A stretch of DNA of 64,000 nt from Hedera helix (lineage: Eukaryota; Streptophyta; Magnoliopsida; Apiales; Araliaceae). Shown here one piece after another: positions 21,047-30,671 of this stretch; position 1 is the stretch's first letter; every line of letters begins with the position of its first letter. Under the pieces are notes generated by a model that did no database searches, had not been told where the DNA came from, and saw only the letters and a program-made list of their open reading frames with translations. The stretch spans positions 935,001 through 999,000 of the forward strand of contig OX359268.1 in assembly GCA_947179155.2 (NCBI GenBank), given 5' to 3'. Position numbers and translations under genes: made by a program.

Positions 21047-21122
21047 GCACAGTAGAGCAAACAAGAACTAGCTCAGATCACAGCAGAAGAGGAAGAGCAC
21101 CTCAAGGGATGAGGATGGTTTA

Positions 21123-21414
21123 AACTTCAATATATCCTCCTAGATTCGAAGCAGTACCATCTCGTCCCAGACAGGAGGTGACAGCAAGACCTTCTTCCTC
21201 AACTATGAGGACTTTTGGCTCACAACAGGAGGTGGTAACAGCAAGACCTTCTTCCTCATCAATGAGACCTTCTAGCTCATAGGAATGGTTTCAAATTAAA
21301 GAAGAAGAAGCTGTGTTGAGGGAAGAAGAACTAAGAAAAGCTGAAGAAGAAAGGAGAGCATTCTTCAGGCAGAGGGAAGAAGAAGGCAGGAGACCTCCTA
21401 GCAGAAGGAGATAA
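21123..21414 (+). pseudogene. Ser/Arg-rich env-like tail, second copy (extra stop)
   Basis: Matches 10870-11161, but agctcacagg has become agctcatagg near 21275, adding an in-frame TAG. This confirms that the tail is not under coding constraint in this copy. Confidence 0.5.
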
Positions 21415-21608
21415 GTTTTTTTTTTTTGTTGTTGTTTTCTCAATTGTATCATCTGACAAAAACATCAATAAAATTCATATTTTTTCTCTAGAAAATACAG
21501 CTGCTCACGGTATTATTAGGCATTCAATTACTCTTGCATTTGCCTATATTAAATATGCTCAAAATCACTATCTGTTAATAATGTTGTCATCATCAAATTG
21601 GGGGAGAT

Positions 21609-23168
21609 TGTTGAACATTGAATGATTAAATTTGATGATTAGAAATAATGTACAAGGGCTGTATTAGATAAGATCAAAGCTGTTAGGTTGATCTATTATT
21701 AATTGTATAAAAGTCTTGTGTGTTGTACTAAGACTTAGATAGATCAAAACTGTTAGGTTGATCTGTTGATGTAATAAAGTCGTAAATAGAACTCTACGAT
21801 TTGTGTCAATGAAACTCTACGATTCAAACAGACTCTACGATTAAGGCAACCAATCGTAGAATGGACTCTACGACTGTGCTTCCGAAGACTCTACGATCAA
21901 GACAACCAATCGTAGAATGGACTCTACGATTGTGGTCCAGAAGACTCTACGACCAACCAGACTGTTCTTTCCGAGAAACCTTAAATTGGACTCTACGATC
22001 AACATTCTAACAGTTGAGTAAACTCTACGATGATCAGTAAGAGATGATCCTTTATAGATCAATCACGTAAGCAAGGGTATTCGTAGAGTTGATCATATAA
22101 GATCGTTGAGCAAAAAGGCAGGAGACATCACGTTTGTCAGATCAGGAGTCATTCTATTCAAGTATTTAATCTTCATCAAAGTAACTAAAAAGGAAGCTTC
22201 TGCAAATCAATCAAGTCAGAAAAGTCAGGAGTCTGACCCAAGCGCACTATGAAACAGAAAGAAGACTTTTAAGGCAGAAAAGTCAGAAGATTGTGTCCTA
22301 TCAGACCTATAGTTTGGGAAGACCAAACGACTCTATAAAAGTTAGTGGGAACCTATGTCTGACATCTCTGTCACAGAGGAAAAAGGAAAACAACCTTGCA
22401 TGGACTAACAGGTCAGATCAAATAATGTCTCATCAGAGATTTAATGAGCTTTATTAATACAATATTCAGCAGCTCTCCTCTGTGTGGTAACGGGAAGAAA
22501 TACACGATCCAACGGGAAGAAATCTGAAGCCCTTACCTCTTAAATACGAAGATCAGCAGAAGAAAAGATGCAGCACTGTACAAAGAAAGAAGAACGCAAG
22601 AAGTGAAAAAGATTGAACTGATAAGAAAGCCTGCATTGCTACTAAGCCCTTTAAAACATTCAAGCTGATAAGCAACTTAGTAGCACATCCAAATATACAT
22701 CAATCCAGAAGAGTTCTCTGTGAACTGATATAAGCAAGTCGGTTAGACTTTGAGAGTTCTTAGTGAACTAGTGTAAGCAAGTCTGTTAGACTTGTGAAGT
22801 TCTTTGTGAACTAAAATTCCAAGACTGCGGGTCTTGAAGAAATCTTAGTGATTCAGCTATTGTAAAAGTATCCTTAGTGGATTTGCTGCTGAAAGAGCAG
22901 AACAGTGGAGTAGGAGTATTGTGTGCTCTGAACCACTTCAAACCCAGAGTCTCTTTCTTGGTGTCTTTCATTTGCTATATCTGTCATATATTTGCTTATT
23001 GATTTATTAATTTAACATTTCAAGAAAAGATTAACTAAATCTTATTCCGCTGTGTTAACCTTCTGGTTAAGAATTAATCAAGAAAGATAATTTCAAAGAG
23101 AAGAAATTTTAAAAAGAATCTATTCAACCCCCCCTTCTAGATTATTATCGTGTCATTGGGAACTAACA
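21609..23168 (+). mobile_element. Sirevirus LTR-C, complete
   Basis: 1560 bp, TGTT...AACA, preceded by the polypurine tract aaattgggggagat and followed by a primer-binding site at 23171-23182. This shows that it serves as 3' LTR of the full unit and 5' LTR of the truncated third unit. The motif cluster is conserved at 21792-22088. Confidence 0.92.
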
Positions 23169-23170
23169 AT

Positions 23171-23182
23171 TGGTATCAGAGC
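23171..23182 (+). other. Primer-binding site of the truncated third unit
   Basis: TGGTATCAGAGC two bases after LTR-C. Its presence proves that a further internal region followed. Confidence 0.88.
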
Positions 23183-23223
23183 AGGTTCTCACATCTAAAG
23201 CCTTACAAGCTTGAGTAGATCAA

Positions 23224-23922
23224 ATGGCACTCAACAAGAATGGATCGGAACTCGGTGGAGGTAACCGACCACCTATGTGTAATAAAGAAAAATTTGCTAA
23301 CTGGAAAGTTCGTATGCAGGCTTACATGGATGCTATAGATGATGAACTGTTCGAGACAGTGATGAATGGGCCATTCATACCAATGAAGCTTGCACTATCA
23401 ACTGAAGATCCAAGCAAGCTTGTAGCAAAGAAAAGAGACGAATGGACGGACAATGAAAAGAAGGATGTTCAAAGAGACAAAAGGGCTAAGAACATCTTGT
23501 TTCAATCTCTGGATGATGATTTATTTGAGAACGTTGTCAACTGCAAGACAGCTCAAGAAGTATGGCAAAATCTGTTGATCATGCATGAAGGAACAGAAGA
23601 AGTCAGAGAAAATAAGCAATCACTGCTTGTTCAACAGTATGAGATGTTCACTCACATCTCTGGTGAAAACATTACAACCACCTACGAGAGATTTAACTTG
23701 CTACTAAACTCTCTCAGATCTTATGGAAAAATCTATCCAAACAGAGATCTTATCATTAAATTCATGAGATCTCTGCCAAGCAAATGGGATGCCAAAACCA
23801 CAGCCATCCGAGAGTCAAAGAACTTGTACGAGATAACTGTACAACAGTTATATGGAAATCTTCTCACCTATGAGCTGGAGCTAAATCAAAGAGCAGAAAA
23901 TCCATCTGGTGAAAGAAAGAAG
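23224..23922 (+). pseudogene. Sirevirus gag, truncated after about 233 codons
   Basis: Near-identical to the first 233 residues of the intact Gag (a few substitutions such as K to E at residue 9). It diverges abruptly at about 23922 (gaaagaaagaagga|ctgaac), before the zinc knuckle. The following sequence belongs to a gypsy gag. No LTR or target duplication marks this border, so it is a deletion or recombination joint. Confidence 0.88.
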
Positions 23923-23929
23923 GACTGAA

Positions 23930-24560
23930 CATATGATATACAAAGTAGGACCTCCACCATTCGATGAAGATGTTATGAATGAGCCTCTCCCCAAAGGCTT
24001 AAAGATGGCCTATATAGATAAGTATGATGGAATAGGTGATACTATAAATCATATACTCACTTTTGATAAAATTTTGTTGCTACATAATGTCTCAGATGCA
24101 ATAAAGTGTAAAACATTTGTACAAACCTTGTCCAGCCCAAACTTGGTATAGACAACTTGCTTCAGTCTCAATTAATTCGTTGGATCAATTGAGTGAATTG
24201 TTTGTAAATTAATTTATTAGAGGAAAGACGCATGCTAAAAGTTTGTTCGAGGTTCCAAGGAATGGTGAATCGTTAAGGGATTATATAAACCGATTTATGA
24301 ATGAGGCATTAAAGGTTACCAACTTGAATCAATATGTAGCAATGGTGGCATTTACTAATGGAACAACAAATGAACATCTCAAGGTGTTCTTAGCTAAGAA
24401 TTCCCCCAAAAATCATACAGGAGGTTCAAAAGAAAGTAGAAAAATACATGGTCATCAAGGATATTGTTCAACCCAAAGGTAGTGATGATAGAAAAAGAAA
24501 GAATGATAAGTCTAGAAATAGGGATGACAATAATGGAAAAAGATCAAGAGGTCTTTTACA
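23930..24560 (+). pseudogene. Ty3/gypsy gag remnant
   Basis: Translation across two open stretches gives PPPFDEDVMNEPLPKGLKM (about 23949), YDGIGDTINHILTFDKILLL, then SLFEVPRNGESLRDYINRF and VAMVAFTNGTTNEHLKVFLA. These are the conserved steps of the Retrotrans_gag domain of plant gypsy elements of the Tat/Athila kind. An in-frame TAG at about 24150 and frame changes break it. No protease or RT follows; instead there is a minisatellite, a polypurine tract and a probable LTR, so pol has been deleted. Confidence 0.75.
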
Positions 24561-24654
24561 CTCACATACCTAAAGTGCCTCACACTAACAAAAGCCAATT
24601 ATACACTTAAGGAGGTCTATGAAGGTATTTGTGGTCAACACTAGGGGGTGAAAC

Positions 24655-25330
24655 TTTATCCCATAAGATTATGGATCCTAGAATTAAGGCTATGGAGGTC
24701 CAGAATCAAGGCCATGAAGGCCCAAAATTAAGGTAATGGTGCTCATAATTAAGGTCATAGAGCTCAGAATCAAGACCATGAAAGCCTATAATCAAGGCAA
24801 TAGAGCCTAGAATCAAAGTCATGAAGCCCAAAATTAAGGCCATAAGTGCCTAAAATCAAGGCCATGTAGCCCAAAATCAAGGTTATGGAGCCTAGAATTA
24901 AGGCAATGAAGACTCAGAATTAAGGTCATGGAGACCAGAATTAAGGACATGGAGGCCAAAATTAAGGTCATAAAGCCTATAATTAAGGCCATGAAAGCCC
25001 ATAATCAAGGTCATGAAAGCCTATAATTAAGGTCATAAAACCTAGAATCAAGGCTATGAAACCTAAGATTAAGGTCATGGAGGCTAAAATTAATGTCATG
25101 GAGGCCAAAATCAAGGCAATTAAGGCCACGTAAGCCCAGAATTAAAGTCATGTATGCCCAGAGGCAATTAAGGTCATAGAGGCCAAGAACAAATGTCATA
25201 GAGGCTAAAAACAATTGCCATAGAGGTCAGAATTAAGGTTATGAAGGTTACAATTAATGTCATGGAAACCCGAATCAAGGCTATGATGGCCTAGAATCAA
25301 AGCCATGGAGCCAAAAATTAGCATCATGAG
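24655..25330. repeat. Minisatellite, 21-23 bp unit, about 30 copies
   Basis: Degenerate tandem copies of a unit like aattaaggtcatggaggcccag fill about 675 bp, with units of 21, 22 and 23 bp and 10-25% divergence between neighbours. The array ends near 25330 with two variant units containing a-runs. It lies between a gypsy gag remnant and a PPT/LTR start, so it belongs to the untranslated part of that element or grew inside it. Open frames through it on the minus strand are by-products of the repeat. Confidence 0.85.
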
Positions 25331-25410
25331 CATTCTAAAAAAATGTCATGGGCATACTAAAAAAAACCTTTGTTATTATTTGTTTACTCCCTTAAAAAAT
25401 ATATTTTTAA

Positions 25411-25801
25411 AGGAGTAGGGGGCAAATGATGTGGGTAAAAATAATCCACCAATGGCGAGTTACCCCCCAATGGACTTTTTGTAGATTTTCTGTTGAAATC
25501 AGGGTGGTCAAGTAATGGTCAAAGTTAAAGTTTGTGGGTTGACCAAAATTATAATTTGGAACTACTGATTAATGCATCACATTAAATATAGAAAACAAGA
25601 TTTTTCTACAAGTACACAATCAGTTTTTAAGATTACGACTGTTTTCATCATGAAATATATATACAATCTTATAAGAGAAATTAATAAATAGAGAAAGATT
25701 ACTTTTACATGATACTCTCTTATATAAATATGAGGCGAGTTTCATTTTTTTATAGAAGAAGATAATATTAAATACACTAATAATATATCAATTCACATAC
25801 A
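25411..25801 (+). mobile_element. Gypsy polypurine tract and probable 3' LTR
   Basis: aggagtagggggcaaa (25411-25426) is a good plus-strand polypurine tract. It is followed at 25427 by TGATGTGGG, a plausible LTR start. A TATA box (tatataaatatgag, near 25732) lies inside. The end is uncertain; ...cacataca at 25801 would give 375 bp with TG...CA ends. It completes the plus-strand gypsy remnant that starts at 23930. Confidence 0.5.
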
Positions 25802-25962
25802 ATAAATATATTATTATTGATTAATATGCATTGATAAAGTTAAAAAAAAAAATCTCTCTTAAAATATGTCTGAAGTACATGATACAAATTCAAAATATCG
25901 TATAAGTACTATTTTATCTTTCAAAATAGCTAAATTGGATCCATCACTTTTTGAAAAAGAAA
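25802..25962. other. AT-rich flank, target of the chromovirus insertion
   Basis: Short AT-rich DNA whose last five bases, AGAAA (25958-25962), are repeated at 39793-39797 on the other side of the chromovirus, forming its target-site duplication. Confidence 0.8.
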
Positions 25963-28900
25963 TGTGACGACCCCAAATCCGGGTTCCATAACCTCGAGTT
26001 TGGTTCTCACTATTCAACACATTACTAACAATTAAATACATACATTGCATTTAAACATCGCGGAATAATACATATTGGTTCCCTTCAAAAGGTTACAATA
26101 CCAGGGTCTATCAACCTTAACATAATAACAGTTCCTATCGCAAGGAATTACAAAAGGTTTAACAACCGTAAATACATAATTAAAGATCTAATTAGCATGC
26201 ATAAGCTAACTTAAGCTCTGGCTTTTCCTTTTCCCTTATCCTTCTTTGAGCAATCAGGATTATCTGAAAAATGGTTCATGATATAACAAGAATGAGCAAC
26301 TAGTTTGCTCAGCAAGTTTAGAACAATCATATAGATTTAATATATCATGAATGAATGGGAAATATCATCAATGATTCAACAATAGATATAACAATTGTGA
26401 ATGAAACAGGATTCAAATTTTAATAAACAGAATATTTGAATCTTAAAATGCGGAGTGGTCACTAAGGACCCTGAACTAACTAGGGTATAATAGAGTTTCC
26501 TCTGACCCTTTGAGTTGTTTGGTTTTCAAGGGGATCAGCCTATTCAACCCGCTGTATATGCATTACATTTAGTCACTGGCGCCCAAAGTCGGTTTTCCGA
26601 CACAAAATCCCCTAATTTAGGGTTGTTCAATTCTCAGACTTAATATAAGAAATCTGCATCCAACAATGGTTTGGATAAGCTTTTAAAAGTATTCAAGTAT
26701 TGAATTTATAAACGAAATGTCTAGCTGAGCTATTAGCTTTTGACATTTTTAATACAGTTCATGAATCAAGAACTAATAAGCTTCAAGTGCACTAAAGTGC
26801 GATTTTATAAACAGTATGGATGTGGAATAATTTTAAATAATTAAACCACTTCAAGCTTTGACAATAAATACAAGTATAGAAACTTGTTTTAACAATAAAT
26901 GAGTAGGGTTAGAGAACTTGCCTGTTTGCTCAGCTACAATAATTGTCTAGCTTTAGCTAACTTGCTTTGAAAGACCTAACATTAATAAAGTCGGTCTAAT
27001 AATTAGTACGACGTATTTGCATAATTATACGCTTAATAACGAACTTATTTACCACATAAGTACTAACACATAAATTACATTAGTCAAAACAATATTATTA
27101 ACCTTATAGACATTTAATCATTTTAGGTTAATAATTTAATAAGTTAGAAAATATTTTTCTTAAGTGTTGGACACTTATTAAACCCTTAAACAACTTATTA
27201 TAATTGTTTAATTAAATCATAATTAAATTCAATTTATTTTATTAACTTAATCTCTATTTAATTACTATTTAATATTGATTAAATAGAAATTAATTAATTA
27301 ACTCTAGTTATTATTTAAAATAAATAATAACTAATTGTACTTACTTATTATTTAATTATAATTAAATAATAAATAATTATTAACTTAATTTTAACCTTCT
27401 TTAATTTAATGTTAATCAACCAATAATTAACTAAGTAATTAACCTTGCTTATTATTTAATTAAGGAAATTAAATAATAGTTTACTAATCTTAATCCCCTT
27501 TAATTATTATTTAATGTCAATTAAATAATAATTAATTATTTAATTAATTTTAATTATTATTTAAGGTTAAATAATAATCAAATCATTCTTATTTATTATT
27601 TTAATTAAATAATAAATTATTACTCTAATAATTTAATTTTCATTAATCGTTATTTAATGTTAATTAAATAATAATTAATTACTTAATTATCCTTATTTAT
27701 TATTTAATAATATTTAAATAATAAATAATTAATTTATAAATTTTATCTCTCTTTAAATATTATTTAATAGGCATTAAATAATAATTGCTAATTTATCATC
27801 TTTATTTATTATTAACATTCAAAATAATAAATAAATAATAAATTTATTTAACTTAACCATGGTTTAGCTAACTAGATTAATATTTAAAATATTTAAATAT
27901 TAAACTTAATGAAAAATATCCTCCCCAATATTATTTTTGAATTATTATTATTTTTGTTATAATTTTAAATTAGTTTTTAAATATTTAAATTATTTAAATT
28001 TAATCCGAATGGCATTTCCGTAAATAATTCAAAAACTGAACCGAGGGCAGAATGGTAATTCTGCCAAGAAAAACACGGAGGGGCAAACTTGTAATTTCGC
28101 CGGAAAAATAACTACCGCGCATGGCGCGCGTTATAATCTTTTCGGACCAAAACGGCGTCGTTTTTGAAAGGCCGGAAATGGCCTCCGCGCATAACGCGCG
28201 GAGTAAAATTCCACGGACGCCAAATGACGTCGTTTGGCTCCGCGTCCTCGGTGAACAGTGACAGGCGCGCATTGCGCGGAAACCCTTAAATTTTTTTCTT
28301 CCGACAGAACGTGAACAGTACCCATTTTAATTAAAAATATACCATCAAGTAAGCTTTAAATCCTCAATAAAAATCCAAAAAAATTACCAATCACCTTATA
28401 TTAATTTATAACATGAAAAATTAATTTTTCATGATTTAATATCACTATTTTTTTATAAAAAAATTTACATCACATAAACTACCACAAATCATAACTTTTT
28501 GTGTATAACTTTATTTTGAGTGATTCAAACTTTGTTTTTCTCATGATTTAATGTTCTATAATATTAGAACATCAAACCTAAGTTTTATAAAAATATTTTT
28601 GGTCATGAATTCCAAAACTTGTTTACACACTATTAAATACATATTTTAGCATATAAAATATACCAAAATACAAATCAAGCATATTAAACTCAAGCATGGC
28701 ATAAATATTACCACTATACATTAATAACTATATTAACATGTTTATACTAATATGATGATTTATTTAATTTTAAAACAAAACTTCATTTAAAATAACCATT
28801 ACCTTGATTTAATGACTATTCTTCTTTTTCTCCCAAAATATGTTGTGAATCTTGAAGACATAAACTAGCTTAGCACTCCTTCTCCTTCTCTTGCTCTCTC

Positions 28901-29862
28901 TCAAAATATTTTGCTCTCAACTCTCTCTTTTGGACTTGGAAATAAAAGATGAGAAATGATTTACAAAAACTACTAACTTGTAAGTATACTTACAATTTGA
29001 ATAGATATAAAATCTATATCTATCAAATTTCCATAATGAGGGTGGTTGGAGACTTGTGCAAGAATTCTAGCTAAGTACTAAGTTGGTGAAAAGAAGCATG
29101 GTTTCATGTACTTTTAAAAATAAAACAAGCAATCCTTTTAATTAAATAAATGAAAATCAAATAATAATAATAATAATAAAAGCAATACCCTCTCTCTTCT
29201 CCTTCTTGCCGGCAACATCCCTTCTTTTTGTCCCATAATTTGAGTCACTTTTACTTTTTAAATAAATAATAGTTCAATTAAGTATTTTTCAAGTGGGCCA
29301 ATCATTGGGCTTTAATTTAAAATACCAATTGGGCTTCTATTAAATTGTTTGGGCTACTAAATTGTCAAATTTTATTATTCTACACTTGTGCTACTAATTG
29401 ACCCATGTTGGGCTAATTTAATAATTTATACATTAATTATTCAATCCATGATTAAATAAATAATTAAATTGAATAAATAATTAAATATTCTAACCCATTA
29501 GTATTAAATTACTAAATGGACTAATAAATATTATTATTAATATTTCACATTATTTACATTAATTAATAATCATATTAATTAATTTATTATATTTAATTCA
29601 CTCATTATATTCAATTTAATTGAATATTTAAATAATAGGAAACTTATCAATTATTTTGATATTAAAACTTTAGGGTTTGTTCACTAATTTAATAACATAT
29701 TAGTGACCCCCTTTAATTAATTTTAGTAATTAATTACATAATTATTTAATCACATAATTAATTAATCACATAAAAAGATTTAAATAATCTCGTAAAACTA
29801 ACTCGTTGGAAATTAAATTAATAATTTAATTAATAAAGATGTGGAAATTCTAGGACATTACA
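25963..29862 (-). mobile_element. Chromovirus 3' LTR (left copy)
   Basis: 3900 bp. It contains an AT-rich array of ttaattattatttaatg units (about 27180-27860), a GC-rich palindrome cluster (28115-28279) and a CT-rich block near 28860-28930. Small open frames of 64 and 90 codons over 28000-28325 come from the GC-rich block and are not genes. It is bordered on the internal side by the polypurine tract. Confidence 0.92.
28115..28279. promoter_or_regulatory. CpG-rich alternating palindrome cluster in the left LTR
   Basis: Three near-palindromes of the form CGCGCATNNCGCG (28115-28130, 28185-28201, 28264-28279) alternate with two of the form AAACGRCGTCGTTT (about 28148-28164 and 28220-28237), about 35-45 bp apart. 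The surroundings are more than 70% AT. The cluster is repeated in the right LTR 9930 bp on. A role in transcription or methylation is inferred only. Confidence 0.6.
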
Positions 29863-29876
29863 TTCTCCCCTCCTTA
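29863..29876 (-). other. Chromovirus polypurine tract
   Basis: On the sense strand AAGGAGGGGAGAA directly precedes the 3' LTR start TGTAATG, the position needed to prime plus-strand DNA. Confidence 0.85.
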
Positions 29877-29909
29877 TAAAAATTCCGTCCTCGAAATTGT
29901 AAAATAAGG

Positions 29910-30671
29910 TTACTCAAATAAAAACGGGTAATTTGTCCTCATTTCCTCCTCTAATTCCCACGTAGCTTCTTCAATAGCGTGATTCCTCCAAAGTACTTTG
30001 ACAGAATGAATTATCTTATTTCTCAGTTTCTGTTCCTTCCTATCGAGTATCTGAACAGGAACTTCTTCATATGATAAGTCCTTCCCGACTTGAATTGGTT
30101 CATAGGAGATAACGTGCTTGTAGTCTGGTTTGTATGGCCGCAATACCGACACGTGAAACACATTGTGAATATGTTCCAATTCAGGAGGTAAAGCTACCTC
30201 GTATGCTACTTCACCCACTCTTCTCAATATTTCGAACGGTCCTATGAACCTTGGACTCAATTTCCCCTTCTTTCCAAACCTGATCTTCCCTTTCCAGGGA
30301 GATACCTTAATGAACACAAAACTCCCCACCTCGAAGTCTCGTTTCTGTCGATGTAAATCGGCGTATTTCTTTTGACGGTCTTGAGCTGCTACTAGCCGAG
30401 CTCTTATTACCTTGATAATTTCTACCGTCTGTTGAACCAATTCTGGCCCCAACAGTCGGCGTTCTCCTACCTCATCCCAACATAGAGGTGTTCTGCATTT
30501 TCTGCCATATAAAGCTTTGTAAGGCGGCATACCTATGCTCGCATGATAACTGTTGTTGTATGCAAACTCAACTAGTGGTAGATGGATTTCCCAACTGCCC
30601 TTGAAATCCATTACGCAGGCCCTGAGCATATCTTCCAATGTCTGAATTGTTCTCTCACTTTGCCCATCGGT
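29910..30671 (-). pseudogene. Chromovirus integrase C-terminus with chromodomain-like end
   Basis: Continues pol after the stop at about 30669-30671. The first residues complete the integrase core (SERTIQ-type segment with the catalytic Glu, then MEDMLRACVMDFKGSW, FAYNNSYHASIGMPPYKALYG). Next is a GPY/F-type module (GKLSPRFIGPFEILRRVGEVAY, HNVFHVSVLRPYKPD). The last 55 residues (VQILDRKEQKLRNKIIHSVKV, EEATWELEEEM) resemble the chromodomain of plant chromoviruses, thought to steer integration to heterochromatin. It is in frame with the 946-codon stretch upstream. Confidence 0.85.

Larger units (their letters stand above)
7237..23922 (+). mobile_element. Tandem Sirevirus (Ty1/copia) array sharing LTRs
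   Basis: The order is LTR-A (truncated), 3' part of pol, env-like ORFs, PPT, LTR-B, PBS, gag, pol, env-like ORFs, PPT, LTR-C, PBS, truncated gag. Corresponding points in successive units lie 10251-10253 bp apart. Inner LTRs are bordered by PPT on one side and PBS on the other, not by target duplications, so the copies share LTRs and did not insert separately. Long (1560 bp) LTRs, a Gag with a long C-terminal extension and an extra ORF after pol are the hallmarks of the Sirevirus (SIRE/Maximus) lineage. The left unit lost about 6.1 kb between LTR-A and RNase H. The right unit ends inside gag. Confidence 0.85.

Noticed and set aside
24655..25330. Minisatellite as a CRISPR array or as a coding repeat
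   Set aside because: Units are contiguous with no unique spacers, and lengths of 21, 22 and 23 bp break every reading frame.
28000..28325. 64- and 90-codon open frames on the minus strand (also at 37930-38255)
   Set aside because: They overlap each other, lie in the GC-rich palindrome block of an LTR and recur only because the LTR is duplicated.
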